Shown: one piece after another, positions 1-5,057 of the stretch | How the letters are laid out: each line of letters begins with the position of its first letter | Numbering within the stretch: position 1 is the first letter of the stretch | NCBI GenBank assembly: GCA_016193385.1 | Contig: JACPSF010000027.1 | Location: 1-5,057 of the forward strand | Reading direction: 5' to 3' | Origin: Deltaproteobacteria bacterium | Lineage (GTDB): Bacteria > Desulfobacterota_B > Binatia > UBA9968 | Length of the DNA stretch: 5,057 nt | The notes under the pieces: model-generated | Databases searched by the model: none | The model's input: only the letters and a program-made list of their open reading frames with translations | What the model was told of the DNA's origin: nothing | Position numbers and translations under genes: made by a program

Positions 1-1
1 G

Positions 2-352
2 GCCCAGTCGCTGGAGGACATGGACGAAGTGATCTGCTACGTCAAGAATCACAACCTATGTTTCACCATACCCTACACGTTGAACGGCGAGGAGCATAAC
101 TATGTCCCCGACTTCATCGTCCGCCTAAAGAATGGAAAAGACGGTCCGCTAAACCTCATTATCGAGGTTACCGGCGAGCAGAAAAAGGACAAGGCAGCCA
201 AGGTCAGCACGGCGCGAACGCTCTGGGTTCCTGCTGTCAATAATCACGGCGATTTCGGACGCTGGGCGTTTTTGGAGATTTCTGATCCCTGGGATGCAAA
301 AAACACCATTCGCGGGGCGTTGTCTGAGGCTAGGCTCCAGGAGACCGCATGA
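2..352 (+). CDS. Type III-like restriction enzyme Res subunit, C-terminal nuclease end (5' partial)
   Basis: This is the last 116 residues of a larger protein. The frame is open from base 2, so the ATG at 20 is probably an internal methionine and not the start. The fragment resembles the C-terminal endonuclease domain of type III-like Res proteins, which are helicase-nuclease subunits that cleave DNA when assembled with a Mod methyltransferase. Seen: a PDF motif (Asp at 110-112), then a hydrophobic strand leading to E-V-T-G (Glu at 164-166), then a lysine-rich stretch, then conserved-looking VPAVNN and FGRWAF blocks. This is the layout of a PD-(D/E)xK nuclease core, except that Thr occupies the usual Lys position; lysines follow three to six residues after that Thr. 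The helicase part must lie upstream and is not visible. The stop codon overlaps the next start by 4 nt (ATGA), and the partner mod gene lies 333 nt downstream. The family assignment is from memory of the motif pattern and the mod neighbour. Confidence 0.8.
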   Translation, partial: AQSLEDMDEVICYVKNHNLCFTIPYTLNGEEHNYVPDFIVRLKNGKDGPLNLIIEVTGEQKKDKAAKVSTARTLWVPAVNNHGDFGRWAFLEISDPWDAKNTIRGALSEARLQETA

Positions 353-441
353 ACCGGCGGCGGCTGCTCAAGCGGCTCTCCCAGGGAGCCTTGCGAAATG
401 TCGCCTTCGGGGACATGATTGATTTTGCGCTGGAGGATTAG
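349..441 (+). pseudogene. hicA: HicA-type toxin gene remnant, internally deleted
   Basis: A 30-codon reading frame starts with an ATG overlapping the res stop (ATGA) and ends 2 nt before the hicB ATG. Its first two dozen residues (MNRRRLLKRLSQGALRNVAF, then GDMID) look like the N-terminus of a HicA-family toxin subgroup that precedes this kind of HicB. HicA is a small mRNA interferase of roughly 60-90 residues with a double-stranded-RNA-binding-like fold and a catalytic histidine in a G-S-H-H type motif. That central motif is absent. The last residues, FALED, resemble the C-terminal tail of such proteins, so the simplest explanation is an in-frame internal deletion of about 50 codons, not a frameshift. 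There is no room for the missing part downstream, because hicB begins at once. The product, if made, should lack RNase activity. An alternative is a genuine small leader peptide that couples res and hicB translation. Confidence 0.6.
432..436 (+). promoter_or_regulatory. Ribosome-binding site for hicB, inside the hicA remnant
   Basis: GGAGG lies 7 nt before the ATG at 444, an ideal Shine-Dalgarno position. It sits in the last codons of the hicA remnant, so the retained 3' end of the broken gene still serves antitoxin translation. Confidence 0.75.
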
Positions 442-443
442 AG

Positions 444-665
444 ATGAGCGATTACCATATCAACATTTTTTACAGCGAGGAGGATGGCGGCTACATCGCC
501 GACATTCCAGACCTAGATTCCTGCTCTGCGTTCGGTGAGACTCCGGAGCAGGCGTTGAAAGAGCTGGCGGTGGCTAAGAAGGCGTGGCTGGAAGCAGCCC
601 GCCAGGCAGGGAAAACCATTCCCCCTCCACGCTACCGGCCGGTGATCTATCAGGCCGCCCGCTGA
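444..665 (+). CDS. hicB: HicB-family antitoxin (short form, probably orphan)
   Basis: This 73-residue protein matches the HicB antitoxin pattern: an N-terminal beta strand (YHINIFYS), a G-G-Y-I-A-D-I-P-D-L core at residues 15-24, C-S-A-F-G-E-T at 27-33, and an amphipathic helix rich in Ala, Leu and Lys from about 34 to 55. HicB proteins bind their HicA toxin and block its mRNA cleavage; many also repress their own operon through an added DNA-binding domain. This one ends with a basic, proline-rich tail (PPPRYRP) and has no room for a helix-turn-helix or ribbon-helix-helix domain, so it is the short form. The start is set by GGAGG 7 nt upstream. Its toxin gene immediately upstream is a remnant, so it may now be an orphan antitoxin, perhaps acting on a HicA encoded elsewhere. 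It sits between res and mod of a restriction system, with 19 nt to mod. Confidence 0.88.
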   Translation: MSDYHINIFYSEEDGGYIADIPDLDSCSAFGETPEQALKELAVAKKAWLEAARQAGKTIPPPRYRPVIYQAAR

Positions 666-684
666 TCACCTCAATAAATCGCCC

Positions 685-3324
685 ATGGCCCGCAAATCGA
701 AGAACGCCGGTAAATCTACTCCGGTTGAGGCCGTGGTCCACAAGAAGGACAAACGGGCCAACATCCCTACGAGAGAGCTGGCGGATTTTGTAGTCAAAGA
801 AGAGCAAGCCCCCTACACCCGGCGCTACCCGCGCGACCCATCGCTCGACCCGCAACTTGTCTGGAAGGGCAAGGACGAGCAGGACGGCGAAGACCTGGAC
901 GTCCCCACCGTGCCCATTTATATCCAGGAGAAGATCAGCCCGCAGGCCATCATCGAAAATCTACGCCTGGAACAAAAACGCGAGAAGCCCGACGAGCAAA
1001 TCAATTTATTTTCCGACTTCAACGGCATCGAGTTCGAAAAGCTCATCGAGTTTTACCAGCACAAAGACGGGGTGAACTGGGCGAACCGAATGATCCTGGG
1101 CGACAGCCTCCTAGTGATGAACTCCCTCGCGGAGAAAGAGGGCCTCAAGGGCAAGGTGCAGATGATTTATATAGATCCGCCCTACGGGATCAAGTTCGGT
1201 TCCAACTGGCAGGTCTCGACTCGTAAGCGCGATGTAAAAGATGGGAAGGTTGAGGATGCCAATCGCGAGCCTGAGGTAATCAAGGCCTTCCGTGACACCT
1301 GGCAACTCGGCATCCACTCCTATCTGGCCTACCTGCGCGACCGGGTTGCCGTGGCGCGCGAATTACTCACCGAAACGGGCAGTGTATTCCTCCAAATCGG
1401 CGACGAGAATGTTCACCTTGTACGGAGCGTCCTCGATGAGGTCTTCGGCAGCGAGAACTTCTGTGCCAACATCGCTTTCGCCAAAACGACGAGCCAAACC
1501 AGTGAGCTCTTGGCCCCAGTCTTTGATTACCTACTCTGGTACGCCAAGGCCCGCGACCAAGTCAAGTTTCGACCACTCAATCGAGCAAAGCCCATCGCCG
1601 AGCTCGTGCAGACCACTTACAAGAAGGTGGAGCTGTATGACGGAACGATTCGCAACCTCACTGGGGAGGAACTGAGTAGCCCGGGCACCGTCTCTAAACT
1701 AGGGCGGCTCATGTGTTACGGAGACATGGTCTCGCAGTCTGGCAGCGAATCTACGCGCCAACCCTTCGATTGGAGAGGAAAAACGTTTGTCCCCCGCTCG
1801 GGCGGATGGAAAACGAATTCCGCTGGACTTCAGAAGCTCGCGTGGGCCGACAAACTTGGAGCTAGCGGACCGACACTCCTGTACAAGCGCTATTTTGACG
1901 ACTTCCCATACACGTCAATGGGTAACCTTTGGGACGACACACAGCTCGGCGGTTTCCTACGAGGCGAGCAGAAAGTGTACGTTGTGCAAACCGGCATTGA
2001 GGTCGTAAAGCGTTGCGTTCTTATGAGCACTGATCCCGGCGATCTTGTCCTTGATCCTACGTGCGGCAGCGGGACAACGGCGTACGTCGCTGAGCAGTGG
2101 GGACGGCGCTGGATTACCATAGACACGAGCCGGGTTGCGTTAGCCCTCGCTCGCACACGGCTCATGGCGGCGCGGTATCCGTATTACATCCTGGCCGACT
2201 CGCCGGAGGGAGTCGCCAAGGAAGCGGAACTCACGGGCCATTTACCGGCGGAGCGTAAAACCGAAGGCGATATCAAAAAGGGATTTGTTTACAAGCGTGT
2301 GCCCCATGTGACGCTCAAATCAATCGCCAACAACCCGGACATCAAACAAGGTATGACTCGTGAGCAGATAGACGCCGCCATCGCAAAACACGCCGACACC
2401 GAAATTCTCTACGATCAGCCTTACGAAGACAACAAGCGCATCCGAGTAACCGGTCCCTTGGCTGTGGAAAGCCTCTCGCCACACCGGGTATTGGCTACGG
2501 ACGACGAACGCCCGGCGTCTGAGCAGGACGCGGCGAAGGTCCCTGGGCCGGGACAGTTTGAGACGATGATTCTCGATAACCTCAAGAAGGCCGGGGTGCA
2601 GAACACCGTCAAAAAAGAGCGGCTAACGTTCGACCGGCTGGAACCTTACGCGGGCGTGTATCTCCATGGAGCAGGAGAATATACCGAAGGAGGAAAGTCG
2701 AAGCGCGTGGCCGTCTGCATCGGCCCGGAGCATGGAACAGTCGGTCCGGAGCTGGTCAAAGACGCAGCGAAGGAAGCAGTCAAAGGTTTGGGGTTCGATC
2801 TTCTTGTTGTCTGCGGCTTCGCCTTTGACCCGCACGTTTCTGAAGAAGCGAAGCAATACGGAAAGCTCACCGTCTTGATGGCCCGTATGAATCCTGATCT
2901 TTCGATGGGTGATGAGTTATTGAAGAAAACGGGTGCGGCCAATTTGTTCATGGTCTTCGGCGAGCCGGACGTGAAGGTGACAAAACAGAAAGACGGCAAG
3001 CTCGTGGTGGAGATCAAGGGTGTCGATGTTTATGATCCGACGACCGGCCAGATTCGCAGCCATTCGACTGACGACATCGCCTGCTGGTTTATCGACACTG
3101 ATTATAACGAGGAATCATTCTTTGTCCGCCACGCCTATTTCTGCGGCGCTGATGAGCCCTACGAAAAGCTCAAACGCGCCCTGCGTGCCGAGATCGATGA
3201 AGCCGCGTGGTCATCCCTGTACAAGACTGTCAGCCGCCTCTTCGATCCACCCACTAAGGGCAAAATCGCCATTAAGGTGATCAACCACTACGGCGACGAG
3301 GTGCTGAAGGTCTACGACGTTTAG
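685..3324 (+). CDS. Type III-like DNA adenine methyltransferase, Mod subunit
   Basis: This 879-residue protein is a site-specific DNA methyltransferase that transfers a methyl group from S-adenosylmethionine, most likely to adenine N6. It both protects host DNA and supplies sequence recognition to the Res partner. Motif order is that of the beta class: L-G-D-S followed by catalytic DPPY at residues 164-167, a G-S-V-F-L-Q-I-G-D-E-N block at 232-242, NLWDD at 414-418, VVQTG before the cofactor site, and the AdoMet-binding DPTCGSGTT at 457-465. The roughly 170 residues between 242 and 414 should hold the target-recognition domain. About 380 residues follow the cofactor lobe, making the protein longer than classical type III Mod proteins (about 650 residues). 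The tail contains FAFDPH, GVDVYDPTTG and a final VINHYGDEVLKVY stretch. ATG 685 is the only credible start, because an in-frame stop lies at 643-645 with no ATG, GTG or TTG between. No good Shine-Dalgarno is visible, so translation may depend on coupling to hicB. Confidence 0.92.
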   Translation: MARKSKNAGKSTPVEAVVHKKDKRANIPTRELADFVVKEEQAPYTRRYPRDPSLDPQLVWKGKDEQDGEDLDVPTVPIYIQEKISPQAIIENLRLEQKREKPDEQINLFSDFNGIEFEKLIEFYQHKDGVNWANRMILGDSLLVMNSLAEKEGLKGKVQMIYIDPPYGIKFGSNWQVSTRKRDVKDGKVEDANREPEVIKAFRDTWQLGIHSYLAYLRDRVAVARELLTETGSVFLQIGDENVHLVRSVLDEVFGSENFCANIAFAKTTSQTSELLAPVFDYLLWYAKARDQVKFRPLNRAKPIAELVQTTYKKVELYDGTIRNLTGEELSSPGTVSKLGRLMCYGDMVSQSGSESTRQPFDWRGKTFVPRSGGWKTNSAGLQKLAWADKLGASGPTLLYKRYFDDFPYTSMGNLWDDTQLGGFLRGEQKVYVVQTGIEVVKRCVLMSTDPGDLVLDPTCGSGTTAYVAEQWGRRWITIDTSRVALALARTRLMAARYPYYILADSPEGVAKEAELTGHLPAERKTEGDIKKGFVYKRVPHVTLKSIANNPDIKQGMTREQIDAAIAKHADTEILYDQPYEDNKRIRVTGPLAVESLSPHRVLATDDERPASEQDAAKVPGPGQFETMILDNLKKAGVQNTVKKERLTFDRLEPYAGVYLHGAGEYTEGGKSKRVAVCIGPEHGTVGPELVKDAAKEAVKGLGFDLLVVCGFAFDPHVSEEAKQYGKLTVLMARMNPDLSMGDELLKKTGAANLFMVFGEPDVKVTKQKDGKLVVEIKGVDVYDPTTGQIRSHSTDDIACWFIDTDYNEESFFVRHAYFCGADEPYEKLKRALRAEIDEAAWSSLYKTVSRLFDPPTKGKIAIKVINHYGDEVLKVYDV

Positions 3325-3333
3325 GTTAGATGT

Positions 3334-3338
3334 GGGGG
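3334..3338 (+). promoter_or_regulatory. Ribosome-binding site supporting a GTG start
   Basis: A GGGGG run lies 7 nt before the GTG at 3346. In the short gap after mod this is the only start codon in frame, so the run and the GTG together fix the N-terminus of the GHKL protein. Confidence 0.55.
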
Positions 3339-3345
3339 TAACGGC

Positions 3346-4218
3346 GTGAAAGTCAGCTTACCTGCGATTAGGCACGATCAGATAGGATTCGAAGCTCTGG
3401 TTCGCCTCCACGCGAAGACGAAGGAGTCTTTTCTTGCCGACGTTGAGATCGACATGACTGCTACCGACTGGTTTGATGCCGATATGTGCGCGGCCTTGGG
3501 TGCTGTTCTTTATCGTCTTGGGGACAATCTAAATACAATAAAGTTGATTAACATCCCAAACAGCGTAGCGAAAATTCTTTCCAAGAACGGTTTTTTGAGC
3601 AATTATGGTCGTGAAGAATTGCCTGATACGTGGGGAACCACGATCCCATATAAGCGTTTTGATGTAAAAGATGACCGTTATTTTGCCGGGTATATTGAAG
3701 AGGAGTTTGTACGCCGTTCCGAGATGCCCAGAATGTCATCGGGGTTGCTGAAAAAGTTTCGGGAAAGCGTCTTCGAGATCTTCAGCAACGCCGTGATTCA
3801 CTCGCAGACAAAGTTGGGCATTTTCAGTTGTGGACAATTCTTTCCTAAACGGCACCGTTTGGATTTCTCGGTCGCAGATCTTGGGATTGGCATCCGACAA
3901 AACGTGCTGGACAACGCTGGACTCAATCTAAGCGCGGACCAAGCCATTGTCTGGGCCACTGACGGTCAGAACACCACGAAGCGGGGCCAAATCCCTGGCG
4001 GACTGGGCTTGAAGTTGCTGCGAGAGTTTATTACGTTAAACCGCGGTCGCATCCAGATTGTTTCAGATGGCGGATATTGGAGTCTAGAAAAGGGAAAAGT
4101 AAAGACCAGCTTGATGCAGCACCCTTTTCCCGGAACCGCGGTGAGTATAGAAATTGACACTGCTGACACTAGAGCATACAAATTGTCCTCGGAGCCATCG
4201 GACGCCGACATTTTTTAA
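3346..4218 (+). CDS. STAS-like / GHKL ATPase fusion protein (anti-sigma-kinase-like)
   Basis: This 290-residue soluble protein has two recognisable parts. Residues about 30-90 look like a STAS domain: a strand (VEIDMTA), then D-W-F-D-A-D-M in place of the usual D-S-S-G loop, a helix, a second strand (IKLINIP) and a final helix with SKNGFL. Residues about 130-275 form a GHKL ATP-binding domain: N box E-I-F-S-N-A-V-I-H-S (Glu144, Asn148), G1 box D-L-G-I-G (178-182), G2 box G-G-L-G-L (218-222), and a late F-P-G-T-A-V block (261-266). The N box spelling is closest to SpoIIAB/RsbW-type serine kinases, not to two-component histidine kinases, and no phospho-acceptor His domain or membrane segment is seen. 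ATP binding is therefore well supported, while kinase activity is inferred. It lies 21 nt after mod and 24 nt before a second STAS-like gene, a classic pairing for partner switching. The start is GTG. Composition is clearly more AT-rich than mod. Its signal and target are unknown. Confidence 0.82.
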   Translation: MKVSLPAIRHDQIGFEALVRLHAKTKESFLADVEIDMTATDWFDADMCAALGAVLYRLGDNLNTIKLINIPNSVAKILSKNGFLSNYGREELPDTWGTTIPYKRFDVKDDRYFAGYIEEEFVRRSEMPRMSSGLLKKFRESVFEIFSNAVIHSQTKLGIFSCGQFFPKRHRLDFSVADLGIGIRQNVLDNAGLNLSADQAIVWATDGQNTTKRGQIPGGLGLKLLREFITLNRGRIQIVSDGGYWSLEKGKVKTSLMQHPFPGTAVSIEIDTADTRAYKLSSEPSDADIF

Positions 4219-4230
4219 GACACGGAAACG

Positions 4231-4236
4231 GGTGAG
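4231..4236 (+). promoter_or_regulatory. Ribosome-binding site of the STAS-like gene
   Basis: GGTGAG stands 6 nt before the ATG at 4243, within the 24-nt gap after the GHKL gene. No hairpin or promoter is seen in this gap, which supports co-transcription. Confidence 0.55.
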
Positions 4237-4242
4237 CCCACT

Positions 4243-4614
4243 ATGAAAAAAAACATAACCTTATCCATATTTGAGGTTGTCGGGAGCCCCCTTTGTGTGG
4301 CATCAGACGATGGCCAAAGAGTCCATGATCGCATCGCCGCCGCTTTGAAGGAGGGCAGCAACGTAGCCGTGTCGTTTTTAAACGTTTCAAGCTTGACATC
4401 AGCATTTCTGAACGCTGCTATTGGCCAACTGTACGGATCATTCACCGAAAACCAGATACGGTCGAGGCTTACGGTGAAGGATATCCAGCCGGATGACCTT
4501 GCGTTACTGAAGCGTGTAGTTGAGACGGCCAAGCAATACTTCAAGGACCCAAAACGCTTCAACAAGGCGGTTCAAGACGCCGTTGGGGACGGAGGCGATG
4601 ACAAAAAGCGCTGA
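4243..4614 (+). CDS. STAS-like domain protein (DUF4325 type)
   Basis: A single-domain protein of 123 residues. The diagnostic part is a strand followed by a loop and helix, VAVSFLNVSSLTSAFLNAAI then GQLYGSF (residues 41-67), the pattern of the STAS-like DUF4325 family, in which T-S-x-F-L-N and the G-x-L-Y segment recur. Such proteins resemble anti-sigma-factor antagonists of the SpoIIAA type and commonly lie beside GHKL ATPase genes, as here. Thr52 and Ser53 occupy the region where SpoIIAA-like proteins carry the serine phosphorylated by their GHKL kinase; that they are phosphorylated here is inference. The C-terminal third is helical and charged (ALLKRVVETAKQYF and a lysine-rich end). No signal peptide or membrane segment is seen. 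The gene's last 17 nt overlap the start of the PIN gene, so the two are likely made together. A likely role is as the switch component between the ATPase and its target. Confidence 0.82.
   Translation: MKKNITLSIFEVVGSPLCVASDDGQRVHDRIAAALKEGSNVAVSFLNVSSLTSAFLNAAIGQLYGSFTENQIRSRLTVKDIQPDDLALLKRVVETAKQYFKDPKRFNKAVQDAVGDGGDDKKR
4591..4595 (+). promoter_or_regulatory. Possible ribosome-binding site of the PIN gene, closely spaced
   Basis: GGAGG lies only 2 nt before the ATG at 4598, closer than is usual. A GGGG run at 4585-4588 has a better spacing of 9 nt. Both are inside the STAS-like gene, consistent with translational coupling. Confidence 0.4.
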
Positions 4615-5057
4615 GGAGATTGGTACCTACGCCTTCAAAGCCACAGACGAGTTATTGGTGGACGCAAACGTGTGGTTTTTTGTTCACGGACCACATCGCC
4701 CTGGCGACCCAAGAGCCGCTGTTTATTCGAGTGCCCTAGCCAGGATTTTGGCCGCTCAAAGTCGTATCTATGTCGATGTTTTGATTATTTCAGAGTTCGT
4801 CAACCGCTACGCCCGCCTAAAGCACGATATCCTGCAGGGGCGACCCGGGGTGCCCCGCGATTTCAAGCAGTTTCGCAAGAGTTCAACCTTCAAGGCACTT
4901 GCTAAGGATATCGCCGCCGATGTCAGGAAACTTCTGGCAAACTGCGCCCGTGTAGACAGCGGCTTTGCTGCGTTAGAAATCGAGTCTCTAGTGAAAGAGT
5001 ACGAGCAAGGAGACTCGGATTTTAACGACCTAGTGCTCGCCGACTTGTGCAAAAGCA
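4598..5057 (+). CDS. PIN-domain ribonuclease-like protein (3' partial)
   Basis: An open frame of at least 153 codons runs off the right edge of the window. It has the spaced acidic residues of a PIN nuclease: L-L-V-D-A-N-V-W with Asp22 after a hydrophobic strand, I-I-S-E-F-V-N-R with Glu66, and D-F-N-D-L-V-L-A with Asp141 and Asp144. PIN proteins are metal-dependent ribonucleases, best known as VapC toxins. Here the third motif comes about 40-50 residues later than in a typical VapC of 130-140 residues, because a basic helical stretch (about 75-135) is inserted, so this is a larger PIN type. The ATG at 4598 is preferred because the next in-frame alternatives, TTG 4652 and GTG 4655, would begin right at the first motif. 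It overlaps the STAS-like gene by 17 nt. No VapB-like antitoxin is seen, so control by the two upstream proteins is the natural guess. The C-terminus and the last acidic residue are not visible. Confidence 0.8.
   Translation, partial: MTKSAEEIGTYAFKATDELLVDANVWFFVHGPHRPGDPRAAVYSSALARILAAQSRIYVDVLIISEFVNRYARLKHDILQGRPGVPRDFKQFRKSSTFKALAKDIAADVRKLLANCARVDSGFAALEIESLVKEYEQGDSDFNDLVLADLCKS

Noticed and set aside
574..855. Antisense open frame across the hicB/mod junction
   Set aside because: It is a shadow of hicB and mod with no recognisable protein motif.
2646..3017. Antisense open frame of 123 codons within mod
   Set aside because: It lies wholly opposite the well-supported Mod C-terminus and its translation is low-complexity Ser/Pro/Thr-rich, typical of a shadow frame.
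2968..3024. P-D-x13-E-I-K pattern in the Mod C-terminus (P761, D762, E776, K778) resembling a second PD-(D/E)xK nuclease site
   Set aside because: The pattern is short and easily met by chance; no supporting nuclease-fold context is seen, and the Glu does not appear to be a conserved feature of related proteins as far as I recall.
3322..3348. mod and the GHKL gene are in the same frame with one TAG between, so readthrough would give a fusion
   Set aside because: There is a plausible ribosome-binding site and GTG start after the stop, and no recoding signal is visible.
1231..3673. 13-nt direct repeat gatgtaaaagatg at 1231-1243 and 3661-3673
   Set aside because: Both copies are in coding frames and encode the same short D-V-K-D stretch; there are no flanking similarities, so this is coincidence.
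4215..4565. Antisense open frame of 116 codons opposite the STAS-like gene
   Set aside because: The + strand frame has clear DUF4325 motifs and correct operon spacing; the antisense translation shows no domain pattern.
4836..4860. GGGGC...GCCCC inverted repeat resembling a hairpin or terminator
   Set aside because: It lies inside the PIN coding frame, has no following T run, and is expected from local GC richness.

Overview
The window is a gene-dense bacterial accessory (defence-type) segment. Every supported gene lies on the + strand, no intergenic gap exceeds 24 nt, and no terminator or promoter is visible, so it reads as one transcription unit entered in the middle. The host cannot be named from the sequence. 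Base composition is moderate (hand counts of about 52% GC in 901-1140 and about 42% in 3481-3720), codon use is mixed, and ribosome-binding sites are purine-rich, which fits a generic mid-GC, probably environmental, bacterium.

Left part (1-3324) is a type III-like restriction-modification locus. It starts with the C-terminal nuclease end of the Res subunit (cut by the window edge). Next come a 30-codon remnant of a HicA toxin gene overlapping res by 4 nt, an intact short HicB antitoxin gene, and an 879-residue beta-class DNA methyltransferase (Mod) with a long C-terminal extension. A toxin-antitoxin pair was thus once inserted between res and mod. The toxin has lost its core by what looks like an in-frame deletion, while the antitoxin and its ribosome-binding site survive.

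Right part (3346-5057) is a separate three-gene cassette placed directly behind mod. It encodes a STAS-like/GHKL ATPase fusion resembling an anti-sigma-factor kinase, a free-standing STAS-like protein of the DUF4325 type, and a PIN-domain ribonuclease-like protein whose start overlaps the previous gene and whose end lies outside the window. The cassette begins in more AT-rich DNA than mod.

A coherent but unproven reading is that the GHKL and STAS-like proteins form a partner-switching sensor that controls the PIN nuclease, and that this cassette is carried with the restriction system as a second defence layer. This GHKL / STAS-like / PIN arrangement is the best candidate here for an undescribed system. 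Other points to check are the HicA deletion, an E-V-T-G in place of the usual E-x-K in the Res nuclease motif, and the PIN protein's unusually late third acidic motif.
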